DNA from: Ruegeria profundi
Lineage (GTDB): Bacteria; Pseudomonadota; Alphaproteobacteria; Rhodobacterales; Rhodobacteraceae
Direction: 5' to 3'
DNA: 64,000 nt
Assembly (NCBI RefSeq): GCF_001507545.1
Contig: NZ_LQBP01000005.1
Span: 124,001-188,000 of the forward strand
Shown here: positions 42,582 through 51,733 of the stretch, piece after piece
Position numbering within the stretch: position 1 is the stretch's first letter
Layout: each line of letters opens with the position of its first letter
Program-made: the position numbers and the translations under genes
Notes under the pieces: generated by a model
What the model was told of the DNA's origin: nothing
Databases searched by the model: none
Seen by the model: the letters and a program-made list of their open reading frames with translations, nothing else

Positions 42582-43535
42582 ATGATTCGTCGCAGCTTTC
42601 TTGCAGCGCTGGCTTTTGCTGCTGCATTGCCTTTAGCCGCATGGGCCGAAACGCCCCTGAAAGTGGTCGCAACAACTGGTATGATCGCTGATGCGACCCG
42701 TCAGGTCGGTGGTGATCAGGTAGAAGTCAAAGGTCTGATGGGGCCGGGTGTTGACCCGCATGCCTATCGCCAGACGCGCAGCGACATCGTGGCGATGACC
42801 CGCGCGGACGTTGTTCTGTGGCATGGTCTGTATCTTGAAGCGCAGATGGAAGACTTCTTCCGTGATCTTGCGCGCAAACAGACCGTTGTTGCGGTTGCAG
42901 AAGGGATCGACAAATCCAAACTGCGCGCCCATGACGACTACGCTGACAAGTACGACCCGCATGTCTGGATGAGCCCGGACCTGTGGCGTGAAGTCGTAAT
43001 CGAGATTCAGGACACTCTGACCGAGGTGCGCCCCGAGGCTGCAGACATCTTCGCTGCAAACGCACAAGCGCATCTCGCCGAACTTGAGAAGTTGCAAGCC
43101 TACGCTGACCAGACCCTTGCCGCCGTTCCGGAACAGAACCGCGTATTGGTCACAGCGCATGATGCGTTTGGCTATTTCGGCGCTGAACACGGGTATGAAG
43201 TGATGGGCATTCAGGGGATTTCGACGCAGTCCGAGGCCGGCCTCAACCGCATCGGAGAGCTGGTGGATACACTGGTCGACAAGCAACTCAAGGCGGTGTT
43301 CGTGGAAAGCTCGGTCTCTGACCGGTTGATGCGCGCTTTGATCGAAGGCGCGGCGGCTAAGGGCCACGATGTTGGTGTGGGTGGTGAGCTTTATTCGGAC
43401 GCGATGGGTGAGCCGGGCACCTACGAAGGCACCTATGTGGGCATGCTGGACCACAATATCACCACGATCGCCGGAGCGCTGGGCGCAGACGTGCCCGAAC
43501 GTGGGATGAACGGCAAACTGTCGGCGGGGTACTAA
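42582..43535 (+). CDS. sitA: Manganese/iron ABC transporter substrate-binding protein
   Basis: Periplasmic cluster A-I (TroA/PsaA-like) metal-binding protein, 317 residues with signal peptide 1 to about 22 (LPLAAWA-ET). Four predicted metal ligands are His60 (GVDPHAY), His127 (YDPHVW), Glu218 (STQSEAG) and Asp273 (YSDAMG). A Glu rather than His at the third site fits Mn/Fe over Zn. There is no His-rich loop, also against zinc. A GGGGATTGGT ribosome site precedes the ATG. First gene of a rightward sitABCD operon under a dual-operator promoter. Confidence 0.92.
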   Translation: MIRRSFLAALAFAAALPLAAWAETPLKVVATTGMIADATRQVGGDQVEVKGLMGPGVDPHAYRQTRSDIVAMTRADVVLWHGLYLEAQMEDFFRDLARKQTVVAVAEGIDKSKLRAHDDYADKYDPHVWMSPDLWREVVIEIQDTLTEVRPEAADIFAANAQAHLAELEKLQAYADQTLAAVPEQNRVLVTAHDAFGYFGAEHGYEVMGIQGISTQSEAGLNRIGELVDTLVDKQLKAVFVESSVSDRLMRALIEGAAAKGHDVGVGGELYSDAMGEPGTYEGTYVGMLDHNITTIAGALGADVPERGMNGKLSAGY

Positions 43536-43538
43536 CGC

Positions 43539-44342
43539 ATGCTGGAATTGGCCACAAATCAGGGTATCCCGGTTGCCGAACACAATGTTGAGGACAGCCC
43601 CTTGGCCATACGGGGCCTGACCGTATCCTATGGTCAGAAACCGGTGGTTTTTTCGGTTGATATGACCGTGCAGCCGGGGGCGATGACTGCAATCATCGGC
43701 CCGAACGGAGCGGGGAAATCGACCCTGCTCAAGGCTGCTTTGGGGATTGTGGCGCCGCTGTCCGGGCAGGTGACGGTTTTTGGTCAGCCGCTGGAACAGC
43801 AGCGCGCCCGCATCGCTTATGTTCCACAGCGGGCCAGCGTGGATTGGGATTTCCCCACTCGCGTGATCGACGTTGTCTTGATGGGTTTGTCGCGGCAGCT
43901 GGGGTTGCTGGGCCGTATCCGGGCACGGCACATGTCGCGCGCGATGGAATGTCTGAACCGCGTTGGCATGCGCGATTTCGCGGATCGCCAGATTGGCCAG
44001 CTTTCCGGCGGTCAGCAGCAACGGGTTTTCCTGGCGCGCGCTTTGGCGCAGGATGCCGACCTTTATCTGCTGGATGAACCGTTTGCCGGAGTTGATGCCG
44101 CAACCGAGAAAGCCATCATCGCGGTTCTGAAATCGCTGAAAGAAGCTGGCAAGACAGTTGTTGTCGTGCATCACGATCTGGCTACTGTCACTGAGTATTT
44201 TGATCACGTCTTCCTGATCAATACCCGCAAAGTGGCCGAAGGTCCTGTGGACACGGCGTTCACGGCTGAAACACTGCAAACAGCCTATGGCGGCCGCCTG
44301 GCCACCGCTCAGATCGACCAGATCTCGCGCGCGCTGGCGTAG
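43539..44342 (+). CDS. sitB: Manganese/iron ABC transporter ATP-binding protein
   Basis: The 267-residue ATPase energises the SitCD permeases. Walker A GPNGAGKST is at 54-62, the signature LSGGQQQRVFLARALAQD follows, with Walker B LYLLDEPFAGVD and H-loop VVVHHDL. The segment YVPQRASVDWDFPTRVIDVV is typical of the metal (ZnuC/TroB) subfamily. It starts 3 bases after the sitA stop and ends 2 bases before sitC, so the four genes are one transcription unit. Confidence 0.95.
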   Translation: MLELATNQGIPVAEHNVEDSPLAIRGLTVSYGQKPVVFSVDMTVQPGAMTAIIGPNGAGKSTLLKAALGIVAPLSGQVTVFGQPLEQQRARIAYVPQRASVDWDFPTRVIDVVLMGLSRQLGLLGRIRARHMSRAMECLNRVGMRDFADRQIGQLSGGQQQRVFLARALAQDADLYLLDEPFAGVDAATEKAIIAVLKSLKEAGKTVVVVHHDLATVTEYFDHVFLINTRKVAEGPVDTAFTAETLQTAYGGRLATAQIDQISRALA

Positions 44343-44344
44343 TC

Positions 44345-45550
44345 ATGTTTTGGGAAGCCCTGACCCTACAGCTTGGCTACAATGCCACGCTGGTCGCGAT
44401 TGGCGCGACTCTGTTGGGTGTGTCAGCCGGAGTCACCGGCACTTTCCTGTTCCTGCGAAAGCGCGCGCTTGTCAGTGACGCGATCAGCCATGCGACTTTG
44501 CCAGGCGTCTGTCTGGCTTTCATGATGCTGGTTTTCCTGGGTGGCGACGGGCGCAACCTGATCGGCTTGCTGGCCGGATCGGCGATTTCGGCGTGGATCG
44601 GTTTGCTTTGCATGAATTGGCTGACGCGCCGCACCCGACTGGCTGAGGATGCGGCGATCGGGGCTGTTCTTTCAGTCTTTTTTGGCTTTGGCATCGTGTT
44701 GCTGACGGTCATTCAAACGATGGGTGTGGGCCGTCAGGCCGGGCTCGAAGGGTTCCTTCTGGGGTCGACGGCCGGGATGCTGTGGGCCGACGCGCTGATC
44801 ATCGCGATTGGCGGGGCGGCGACATTGTTGATGGTGATGATCATTCGCCGTCCAATGACGATTGTTGCCTTTGATGCGGACTACGCTGCGGCGCAGGGTT
44901 TGCCAGTGCATCGAATTGATCTGGCCATGATGGGGCTGGTGATGGCTGTCACTGTTGTGGGTTTGAAAATCGTTGGTTTGATCCTGATCGTGGCACTACT
45001 GATTATCCCCGCTGTCACCGCGCGATTCTGGACCGAACGGTCCGACAGGGTGGTGATGCTGGCAGGTCTGGCCGGGGGGCTGGCGGGATATCTTGGCGCG
45101 GCTCTTTCGGCTGTGACGCCCAACCTGCCGACCGGTCCCATCATCGTCTTGGTCAGCTTTGGCTTCTTTGCTCTGTCGCTGTTGTTTGCGCCTGGCCGGG
45201 GTGTGCTGGCGGCGGTTTTGCAGCATCTGAAATTCCAGCGCCGCGTTCATATTCGCCAAGGCCTTCTGGCGCTTGCACAAGGTCAGAAAATCTATGAACC
45301 GCTCACCCTGCGCCTGCTGGCACGCGCTGGTCTTGCCCGTGCTGACGGGGTTGCCACCGAGGCTGGCAAGGCCCTTGCTGCCAAGGCGCTGCGCGATGAA
45401 AAACGGTGGGAGGTTATCCGAGCCGACCAGGCGCATGAGGCGACGGCGGCGCTCTATGACGGGTTGCGTGATATTGAGACCGTGCTGACCCGAGACCAGA
45501 TCGCCGAAATTGACCGACGGATCGGCGGTCCGCAGGAGGTTCCGGCATGA
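44345..45550 (+). CDS. sitC: Manganese/iron ABC permease with extra C-terminal DtxR-like domain
   Basis: The 401-residue inner-membrane protein has about eight helices of the ABC-3 family (GVTGTFLFLRKRALVSDAISH, VAFDADYAAAQGLPVHRID, VVGLKIVGLILIVALLIIPA). From about residue 285 a cytoplasmic tail of some 115 residues follows: a winged-helix-like part (LTLRLLARAGLARADGVATE) and a helix pair (KRWEVIRADQAHEATAALYD, LTRDQIAEIDRRIGG) that resembles the dimerisation region of DtxR-type metal regulators. Normal permeases stop near 285. The tail could sense metal or bind the ATPase; this is inference. sitD overlaps its stop by four bases. Confidence 0.9.
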   Translation: MFWEALTLQLGYNATLVAIGATLLGVSAGVTGTFLFLRKRALVSDAISHATLPGVCLAFMMLVFLGGDGRNLIGLLAGSAISAWIGLLCMNWLTRRTRLAEDAAIGAVLSVFFGFGIVLLTVIQTMGVGRQAGLEGFLLGSTAGMLWADALIIAIGGAATLLMVMIIRRPMTIVAFDADYAAAQGLPVHRIDLAMMGLVMAVTVVGLKIVGLILIVALLIIPAVTARFWTERSDRVVMLAGLAGGLAGYLGAALSAVTPNLPTGPIIVLVSFGFFALSLLFAPGRGVLAAVLQHLKFQRRVHIRQGLLALAQGQKIYEPLTLRLLARAGLARADGVATEAGKALAAKALRDEKRWEVIRADQAHEATAALYDGLRDIETVLTRDQIAEIDRRIGGPQEVPA

Positions 45551-46476
45551 GCGGTGAAGACTTCGTTCCGCTGTCGCTGACACCTTTGCTCATCGGCACC
45601 TTCGCAGCGATTGCCTGCGCATTGCCCGGTAACTTTCTGGTCCTGCGAAAACAGGCCCTTATTGGTGATGCAATCAGCCATGTGGTTCTACCGGGCATCG
45701 TGGTGGCCTTTATCTTGACCGGCACAATCTCGACATGGCCCATGATGCTCGGCGCTGCGGGCGCGGCGATTGTCTCGGTCGTGATGATCGAGGCGATCCG
45801 GCGGTTGGGCCAGATCGAACCGGGGGCCGCGATGGGCGTGGTGTTCACCACCATGTTCGCGGGCGGCGTGCTGTTGTTGGAGCAGACCGATACGTCGAGT
45901 GTACATCTGGACGTGGAACATGCGCTTTATGGCAATCTGGAAAGCCTGATCTGGCTGGATGCGGTGGGGTGGTCGTCGCTGTTGGACCTGACGGCATTGG
46001 CCGGCCTGCCACCGGAACTGCCGCGAATTGCGTTGACGCTGGTCGGGGTGATCCTGTTCATCTGGGTGTTCTGGCGTCCGTTGAAGATTTCCACTTTTGA
46101 CGAAGGTTTTGCCCAGACCATCGGCATTCGCACCGGTGCGCTTGGCATGGCGCTTGTGATCGTGGCAGCCATATCCGCCGTGGCCTCTTTTGACGCGGTC
46201 GGCTCTATTATCGTGATCGCGATGTTCATCTGCCCCCCGGCGGCAGCGCGGATGATGACCAACGGGCTTGAGGCGCAGATCGCGTGGAGCGTCGTCTTTG
46301 CCGGTGCGTCGGCGGTGTCGGGGTACGTTTTGGCGGGATACGGTCCGCTTTGGTTGGGGGCTGCGGATGCGGTCAGCGCGGCAGGAATGATCGCAACAAT
46401 GTCCGGCCTGATTCTGGCAATTGCAGCACTGTGGGGTCCTTACCGCACACGTACCGGCGCCCCTCAAGAGGCTTGA
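45547..46476 (+). CDS. sitD: Manganese/iron ABC permease
   Basis: The 309-residue inner-membrane permease (ABC-3 family) has about eight helices. Conserved blocks are ALPGNFLVLRKQALIGDAISH, IEPGAAMGVVFTTMFAGG, STFDEGFAQTIGIRTGALG and ASFDAVGSIIVIAMFICPPA. It has normal length and lacks the C-terminal tail of SitC. Its start overlaps sitC (ATGA). Last gene of the operon; a weak hairpin (CGTATCT..AGATACG, 46504-46535) lies 27 bases past the stop and may mark its end, although there is no T-run. Confidence 0.93.
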   Translation: MSGEDFVPLSLTPLLIGTFAAIACALPGNFLVLRKQALIGDAISHVVLPGIVVAFILTGTISTWPMMLGAAGAAIVSVVMIEAIRRLGQIEPGAAMGVVFTTMFAGGVLLLEQTDTSSVHLDVEHALYGNLESLIWLDAVGWSSLLDLTALAGLPPELPRIALTLVGVILFIWVFWRPLKISTFDEGFAQTIGIRTGALGMALVIVAAISAVASFDAVGSIIVIAMFICPPAAARMMTNGLEAQIAWSVVFAGASAVSGYVLAGYGPLWLGAADAVSAAGMIATMSGLILAIAALWGPYRTRTGAPQEA

Positions 46477-46624
46477 CACGGCGTGTTCCCGCTAACGGTG
46501 AATCGTATCTTTCGGCTGAAAATCGCCTAGATACGGTGCGTTAGTAGATCACGTAACTGTGATATCGCGTTTCGTGCTAGGACAACCGCTAATGAATTCA
46601 GGATGACCACCACTCACTTCGGAA

Positions 46625-46687
46625 CGTTCGAACAATCTCGATCAGCTTTGCGTTAAACAAGACCAGCGCTGCGAGATTGTTCGAACG
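46625..46687. repeat. 16-bp perfect inverted repeat between sitD and mutL
   Basis: CGTTCGAACAATCTCG (46625-46640) and its exact reverse complement CGAGATTGTTCGAACG (46672-46687) enclose 31 bases; a further CAGC/GCTG pairing extends the stem after a small bulge. No T-run follows, so it is not a normal terminator. No gene is visible in 46477-46759. It could be a regulatory RNA fold, a protein-binding pair or the remnant of a mobile element. Confidence 0.75.
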
Positions 46688-46759
46688 CCCCCTCTTCCGG
46701 ACAATTACAGCCGCCAAACCGGTGGCAGAATCGTGCGAACCTGTGCTAGGTCTGGTAGC

Positions 46760-48625
46760 ATGGCGCAGGCAAACCCCAATATCAGCGAAAATCGCCCGGT
46801 AATCCGGCAACTCGACGATGCCGCGATCAACCGTATTGCCGCGGGTGAAGTTGTGGAACGTCCGGCCTCTGCCGTGAAAGAACTGGTCGAAAATGCGATC
46901 GACGCCGGATCGACCCGGATCGCCATAGACATTGCCGATGGGGGTAAGACACTGATTCGTGTCAGCGATGATGGTTGCGGGATTTCAGCAGAAGACTTGC
47001 CGCTGGCCTTGTCACGCCATGCAACATCAAAGATCGATGGCTCGGATCTGCTGAACATTCACACCTTCGGTTTTCGGGGCGAAGCGTTGCCCTCGCTCGC
47101 GGCGGTTGGGCGGCTGACCATCACCAGCCGGGTGCCGGGGGCAGAGGCTGCCTCGATCCACGTGGCGGGCGGCAAGATGGAGGCGGTAAAACCAGCGGCG
47201 CTGCGTGCTGGTACCGTGGTGGAACTGCGGCAGCTATTTTTTGCCACGCCCGCCCGTTTAAAATTCATGCGCACCGACCGGGCTGAGGCACAGGCAATCA
47301 CCGACACGGTAAAACGGCTGGCCATGGCCGAGCCTTCGATCACCTTTACCTTGCGCGATGTCTCGGGTGGGGGCGAAGGCCGTGTGACCTTCCGCGCCGA
47401 CCGCGAGAACGGCGACCTGTTCGACGCGCTACATGCGCGCCTAGCGCGTGTGATCGGCCGCGAGTTTGCCGAGAATGCCTTGCAGATCGACGCGACGCGC
47501 GAAGGCATCCGACTATACGGATACGCCGCATTACCGACCTATTCGCGCGGTGCAGCGGTGGCCCAATACCTGTGCGTGAATGGCCGCCCTGTGCGGGACA
47601 AGATGCTCACTGGTGCTTTACGCGCAGCCTATTTCGATTTCCTCAGCCGTGATCGGCACCCGGCGGCGGCTCTCTTCATTGACTGCGACCCAACTCTGGT
47701 GGACGTGAACGTGCATCCCGCAAAGTCCGAGGTCCGCTTCTGCGACCCCGGCGTGGCGCGTGGCTTGATCGTCTCGGCCTTGCGGCATGCTTTGGCCGAG
47801 GCAGGGCATCGGGCGTCCTCGACCGTGGCCAATGCCACCTTGGGTGCAATGCGGCCCGAACCGGCCTTGCCAGCGCAGCCCGCAGCGGCGCAGGTATATC
47901 AGATGGATCGGCCGTCGGTTGCGGCACGACAGGCCGCATACAGAGCGCAGTCGCCCGGATTCGCCGATCTGTCGCACGACTACAGCGGCAGCATTGTTGA
48001 GCCCGCGCCTGCAGGGCCAGTCGTTGAGGAGCCTCTGGCGCAAGACTTGCCCTTGGGCGCGGCGCGCGGGCAGGTGCATGAAAACTACATCATCGCTCAG
48101 ACCGCCGATGGCATGGTGATCGTTGACCAGCACGCCGCGCATGAGCGGTTGGTTTACGAAAAGCTCAAACGCCAGATGGCAGAGAATGGCGTGTCCGCAC
48201 AGGCATTGCTGATCCCCGAGATCGTTGAACTCTCCGAGGGCGATTGCGCGCGCCTGATGGCTGTAGCTGATGATTTGTCCCGCCTTGGGCTGACGCTTGA
48301 GCCTTTCGGTGGCGGTGCCATCGCTGTGCGCGAAACACCGGCGATCTTGGGTGAGGTCGATGCCCGCGCGATGATCCTGGATATCATAGACGAGCTGGCC
48401 GATCAGGGTGAAAGCCAGACGGTGCAGGCGCGGATTGAGGCGATTCTAAGCCGGGTTGCTTGCCATGGATCGGTCCGCTCGGGTCGCCGAATGCGCGCAG
48501 AAGAGATGAACGCCCTGCTGCGCGAGATGGAGGCCACACCGCACTCGGGGCAATGCAATCACGGGCGACCGACATACGTCGAACTGAAGCTGACCGATAT
48601 TGAGCGTTTGTTCGGCCGCAGTTGA
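46760..48625 (+). CDS. mutL: DNA mismatch repair protein MutL
   Basis: Couples MutS recognition to strand incision; 621 residues. The N-terminal GHKL ATPase shows [37 protein letters not shown] and [12 protein letters not shown]; the dimerisation domain is C-terminal. The motif [12 protein letters not shown] fits DQHA(x)2E(x)4E, the endonuclease signature of MutL proteins in bacteria without MutH, so this MutL probably nicks DNA itself. The ATG at 46760 follows AGG at modest spacing; an earlier in-frame ATG at 46733 has weaker support. rmuC follows on the same strand. Confidence 0.97.
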   Translation: MAQANPNISENRPVIRQLDDAAINRIAAGEVVERPASAVKELVENAIDAGSTRIAIDIADGGKTLIRVSDDGCGISAEDLPLALSRHATSKIDGSDLLNIHTFGFRGEALPSLAAVGRLTITSRVPGAEAASIHVAGGKMEAVKPAALRAGTVVELRQLFFATPARLKFMRTDRAEAQAITDTVKRLAMAEPSITFTLRDVSGGGEGRVTFRADRENGDLFDALHARLARVIGREFAENALQIDATREGIRLYGYAALPTYSRGAAVAQYLCVNGRPVRDKMLTGALRAAYFDFLSRDRHPAAALFIDCDPTLVDVNVHPAKSEVRFCDPGVARGLIVSALRHALAEAGHRASSTVANATLGAMRPEPALPAQPAAAQVYQMDRPSVAARQAAYRAQSPGFADLSHDYSGSIVEPAPAGPVVEEPLAQDLPLGAARGQVHENYIIAQTADGMVIVDQHAAHERLVYEKLKRQMAENGVSAQALLIPEIVELSEGDCARLMAVADDLSRLGLTLEPFGGGAIAVRETPAILGEVDARAMILDIIDELADQGESQTVQARIEAILSRVACHGSVRSGRRMRAEEMNALLREMEATPHSGQCNHGRPTYVELKLTDIERLFGRS

Positions 48626-48677
48626 TCTGACTGTCAAGCCGGGCTAAGAAGAATAAAACAAGAACATCCGAGGCGAC

Positions 48678-49907
48678 ATGATCGAGATTGCTGGCACTAA
48701 AATGGCTTTGAACGACCCTGTGGTACTGGTCGCGGGTGGGATTGTGACCCTGATCCTGTTGCTTCTGTTCATGTCTTTGCGCGCTTCGAATCGCTCAGCC
48801 CGGATGGCCGAACCCCTGGCGCGGCAGATGGCCCATCTGGGTCAGCATGTGCAGCAATTGGGGCAGGGACAAGAGCAACTGCGCGGCGGATTGCAGCATG
48901 TATCAGACACGCAAGCCAACGCTCAGGTGCAGGTGATTCAGACAGTTGAATCTCGCTTGTCCTCGGTTCAGCAACAGATGAATGATCGGCTTGCGGATAA
49001 CGCGATGAAATCGGCCCGCGCGCTGGCCGAGATGCAGGAGCGGATGAAGGAATCGCTGCATGGCTCCTCGAAACAGACAGCTACTTCGCTGACGCAATTG
49101 CAGGAACGTCTGGCCGCCATCGATAAGGCGCAGGACAATATCACCAAACTTTCTGGTGACGTGCTGTCGCTGCAGGACATCCTTTCAAACAAGCAAACCC
49201 GCGGTGCGTTTGGAGAGATCCAGTTGAACGACATCGTCTCTAAAGCGCTGCCTTCGGACAGTTTCCAACTGCAGGCGACCCTGTCAAACGGGCGCCGCGC
49301 GGATTGCCTGATCAACTTGCCTAATCCGCCGGGACCGATTGTGATCGACAGCAAGTTCCCGCTTGAGGCGTATGAGGCGCTGATCGGATCGACCAATGAC
49401 ATGGAACTGAAAGCGGCCGTGCAGATGTTCCGCACCACCGTGCGCAAGCACATCACGGATATATCTCAGAAATACATTCTGGACGGCGAAACCGCTGATG
49501 GTGCGCTGATGTTCCTGCCGTCCGAAGCGGTCTATGCCGAGCTACACGCCAAGTTCCCCGAACTGGTGCAGGAAAGTTTCAGCAAACGCGTCTGGATCGT
49601 GTCCCCGACCACCTGCATGGCCACGCTGAACACGATGCGGGCAATCCTGAAAGACGCACGGATGCGCGAACAGGCCGGGGCGATCCGCAAAGAGCTGGGT
49701 ATGCTGCACAAGGATGTCGAACGTCTTGAGGATCGGGTCTCAAACCTCGATCGTCATTTCGGGCAGGCGGCAAAGGACATCTCGGACATCAAGATCAGCG
49801 CCGAGAAAGCGGGTCGCCGGGCGCAGCGTCTGGACAATTTCGATTTCGAAGAACTCGCCCCGGGGGATCACACAAACGTCGTGCCACTTGGCAAGACCGA
49901 GGGTTAG
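48678..49907 (+). CDS. rmuC: DNA recombination protein RmuC
   Basis: The 409-residue protein has an N-terminal membrane helix (VVLVAGGIVTLILLLLFMSL), a long coiled coil (about 45-165, rich in Gln/Leu), then the RmuC domain with NKQTRGAFGEIQLNDIV, GPIVIDSKFPLEAYEAL, KYILDGETADGALMFLPSEA and SPTTCMATLNTMRAI. RmuC limits inversions at short inverted repeats in E. coli and has a nuclease-like fold. GAGG lies before the ATG. Adjacent to mutL, so two genome-stability genes are paired here. Confidence 0.95.
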   Translation: MIEIAGTKMALNDPVVLVAGGIVTLILLLLFMSLRASNRSARMAEPLARQMAHLGQHVQQLGQGQEQLRGGLQHVSDTQANAQVQVIQTVESRLSSVQQQMNDRLADNAMKSARALAEMQERMKESLHGSSKQTATSLTQLQERLAAIDKAQDNITKLSGDVLSLQDILSNKQTRGAFGEIQLNDIVSKALPSDSFQLQATLSNGRRADCLINLPNPPGPIVIDSKFPLEAYEALIGSTNDMELKAAVQMFRTTVRKHITDISQKYILDGETADGALMFLPSEAVYAELHAKFPELVQESFSKRVWIVSPTTCMATLNTMRAILKDARMREQAGAIRKELGMLHKDVERLEDRVSNLDRHFGQAAKDISDIKISAEKAGRRAQRLDNFDFEELAPGDHTNVVPLGKTEG

Positions 49908-49910
49908 GGT

Positions 49911-50315
49911 CTACTGGATCGATAGGTCCAGATTGTACCCAACCGTTTTCCCGGTGTCGCGGTCATTGCCCATCAGGTAGACACGGATCGTATAGTTTCC
50001 GTCATCGGGCAGATCGATCCGGGCGGTATTCCCGTCGATTGAGCCGTTGTAAATCGCGGCCCCGTCGCTGCCGGGTGGCAGGATATTGAAATAGATTACG
50101 CCATTGCCATTTGTATCACTGACCTGAAGCTCGGCAAACATCTCCTGCCCGGCTTTTGCGCCTAGGTTGTAGTCAAAATATTCATCGCCGGTGATGGTAC
50201 CACTGACCATTGTACCGAAGTTACCCGGCTCGAATTTAACTTCGGCTGTCTGTTGTGCCCACGCAGTAAAGGCCAAGCCCGCGAAGAATGCACTCAGGAT
50301 TAAACGCAATTTCAT
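49911..50315 (-). CDS. Secreted protein resembling inhibitors of g-type lysozyme
   Basis: The 134-residue protein has a signal peptide (1 to about 20, LRLILSAFFAGLAFTAWAQ). The rest looks like one beta-sandwich: TVSGTITGDEYFDYNLGAKAGQEM (given in part: YFDYNLGAKAGQ), YFNILPPGSDGAAIYNGSI, LPDDGNYTIRVYLMGNDRD and GYNLDLSI. This pattern recalls the PliG-type lysozyme inhibitor family and pre-peptidase-like domains. It is convergent with rmuC (3 bases apart) and lies downstream of chrR, 51 bases away, so it could share the rpoE transcript. The assignment is by recollection of the pattern only. Confidence 0.65.
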   Translation of the reverse strand: MKLRLILSAFFAGLAFTAWAQQTAEVKFEPGNFGTMVSGTITGDEYFDYNLGAKAGQEMFAELQVSDTNGNGVIYFNILPPGSDGAAIYNGSIDGNTARIDLPDDGNYTIRVYLMGNDRDTGKTVGYNLDLSIQ

Positions 50316-50366
50316 GATCTACTCCCTAATCGAACTTGGGAAAGTATAGCACGAACCACTGCCTGG

Positions 50367-51017
50367 TCAGATGCGAAGGAATGGCTGGAACAGACGCGGC
50401 ATCATCTTGGTGAACTTCAGCGGCGCATCAGTAACGGCCAGACAGATGCAGTCCTCTGAAAAATCCGCGGTCGGCATGTGGTGCAGATCTTCATCCGCGA
50501 TCTCAACATCGCCGCGGGCAAAGTGGTCAACCTCATCCGAAAAAGCACCTTGCAGCACCATCGTCAGTTCCATGCCGTTGTGGCTGTGGTCCGGAACCGC
50601 AGCACCGGCAGGAATGAACAGCAAACGCGCAGTAGCTTCGCTTGTGGTTGGAAGGATCGCCTGCTTAACGCCCATGCCGATCGACCGCCATTTGATGCTG
50701 TTGACGTCCCCACCAACATAATCCTGCAACGGTGCAGGCAAAACCGAGCACCCCGCGCGGACGGGCTTTGCGATCGGAGCACCTTTGGCAATCAAAGCCA
50801 TTGTGGCCGCCAGTGACCCGTCGGACATATTTGCGGTGCCGTCTTGCTCTTGCAGAACACAGCCGCCCACAGCCTCAAAGCTTTCGGCACGCGCACGGCA
50901 GTGGTCGCACAGCGACAGATGCGTGGCGACCATAAGGTCGAACGCTTCGGGCAATGTACCTGCGGCATAGGCCATAAGCAGGTCATCGGTCAGGTGATGT
51001 TTGATCTCTGTACTCAT
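50367..51017 (-). CDS. chrR: ChrR family anti-sigma factor
   Basis: The 216-residue cytoplasmic protein binds and inhibits the sigma factor encoded just upstream. The N-terminal zinc-binding anti-sigma motif HxxxCxxC is seen as His33-Cys37-Cys40 (THLSLCDHC). A C-terminal cupin domain carries the second metal site (VPDHSHNGMELTMVLQG, His-x-His plus Glu). In Rhodobacter sphaeroides ChrR releases RpoE in response to singlet oxygen; the same layout suggests the same signal. It starts 9 bases after the rpoE stop. Confidence 0.93.
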   Translation of the reverse strand: MSTEIKHHLTDDLLMAYAAGTLPEAFDLMVATHLSLCDHCRARAESFEAVGGCVLQEQDGTANMSDGSLAATMALIAKGAPIAKPVRAGCSVLPAPLQDYVGGDVNSIKWRSIGMGVKQAILPTTSEATARLLFIPAGAAVPDHSHNGMELTMVLQGAFSDEVDHFARGDVEIADEDLHHMPTADFSEDCICLAVTDAPLKFTKMMPRLFQPFLRI

Positions 51018-51026
51018 CTTTTCATC

Positions 51027-51584
51027 TCAATTCATCGCGTGGCGCAAGCGGTCCAGCGCCAGCCGTATACGTGATTTGATTGTTCCCAAAGGCAACCCTG
51101 TCTGCGACGCTATTTCGCGGTGGCTTAAGTCACCAAAATATGCCTTCTCAATCAGTTCTCTTTGCGCGGCAGGAAGTGCCGCCATGGCATCGCGCAACTG
51201 CGCGGTTTCCTGTTGCAGTGCGACGACGTCGTCCTGTTCAGGTTCAGCTTCGGGGCCCCAACCCAAATCTTCCGGTTCGGGGCGACGTTGTTTGCGCAAA
51301 ACGTCGATACGCTTGTTCCGGGCAATCGTGAACACCCAGGTGGCTACGGTTGCACGGGTTGGGTCGAACATATGTGCCTTGTGCCACAAGGTTGCCATAA
51401 CCTCTTGGGCGCATTCTTCGGCCAGTGCTGCATCTGATCCCGACTTGATCAGAAACGCTTTGATCCGAGGCGCAAAATGCTGGAAAAGTTCGGCAAAGGC
51501 CGCCTGGTCCTGCGCGTCTCTTATGCGTCTGACGTGGCTTACCCACTCAGTTCTGGTTTCGCGATTGCCATTCGCACTGTTCAC
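51027..51584 (-). CDS. rpoE: ECF sigma factor RpoE (singlet-oxygen-type sigma-E)
   Basis: The 185-residue group IV sigma factor has region 2 (AFAELFQHFAPRIKAFLIKSG, ECAQEVMATLWHKAHMFDPT) and region 4 (LPAAQRELIEKAYFGDLSHREI, GLPLGTIKSRIRLALDRLR). A GTG start was chosen: it follows AGGGGC at 7-8 bases, gives the usual family length (about 180), and lies downstream of the predicted autoregulatory promoter. An ATG at 51683 would overlap that promoter and has no ribosome site. Transcribed with chrR. Confidence 0.92.
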   Translation of the reverse strand: MNSANGNRETRTEWVSHVRRIRDAQDQAAFAELFQHFAPRIKAFLIKSGSDAALAEECAQEVMATLWHKAHMFDPTRATVATWVFTIARNKRIDVLRKQRRPEPEDLGWGPEAEPEQDDVVALQQETAQLRDAMAALPAAQRELIEKAYFGDLSHREIASQTGLPLGTIKSRIRLALDRLRHAMN

Positions 51585-51688
51585 CGACTTGCCCCTGGTA
51601 CGTGTCTTTTCGCGCCAAGGCTTCAGCGCTGGCCTGTCGGCCGCCGGGTCGTCCAAGGTCACGGTATCAATCTCGGTAAACATAACCA

Positions 51689-51717
51689 CATTACGACGCG
51701 CGACCCAAGCCGGATCA
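51689..51717 (-). promoter_or_regulatory. Predicted sigma-E promoter of rpoE-chrR
   Basis: On the minus strand TGATCC (51717-51712) is followed after 18 bases by TAATG (51693-51689). This fits the TGATCC-N18-TAAGA-like promoters of rhodobacterial RpoE, recalled from R. sphaeroides work, and implies autoregulation. The start point would lie about 95 bases before the GTG start of rpoE. Confidence 0.65.
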
Positions 51718-51733
51718 CTTTGTTGTTCGTTTT

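Noticed and set aside
42633..44279. Long open frame antisense to sitA-sitB
   Set aside because: It spans the sitA/sitB boundary on the opposite strand, has no ribosome site or domain, and the plus-strand genes are unambiguous.
46625..46687. Terminator of sitABCD or a LexA site for mutL
   Set aside because: No T-run follows the stem, and the GTTC/GAAC spacing does not fit the alphaproteobacterial LexA box (7-base spacing).
46598..46810. Small minus-strand gene in the sitD-mutL gap
   Set aside because: The frame runs through the inverted repeat and into mutL, has no ribosome site, and its product has no recognisable feature.
51585..51683. Longer RpoE starting at the ATG at 51683
   Set aside because: The ATG lies at the predicted -10 region of the rpoE promoter, has no ribosome site, and would make the protein about 30 residues longer than the family.
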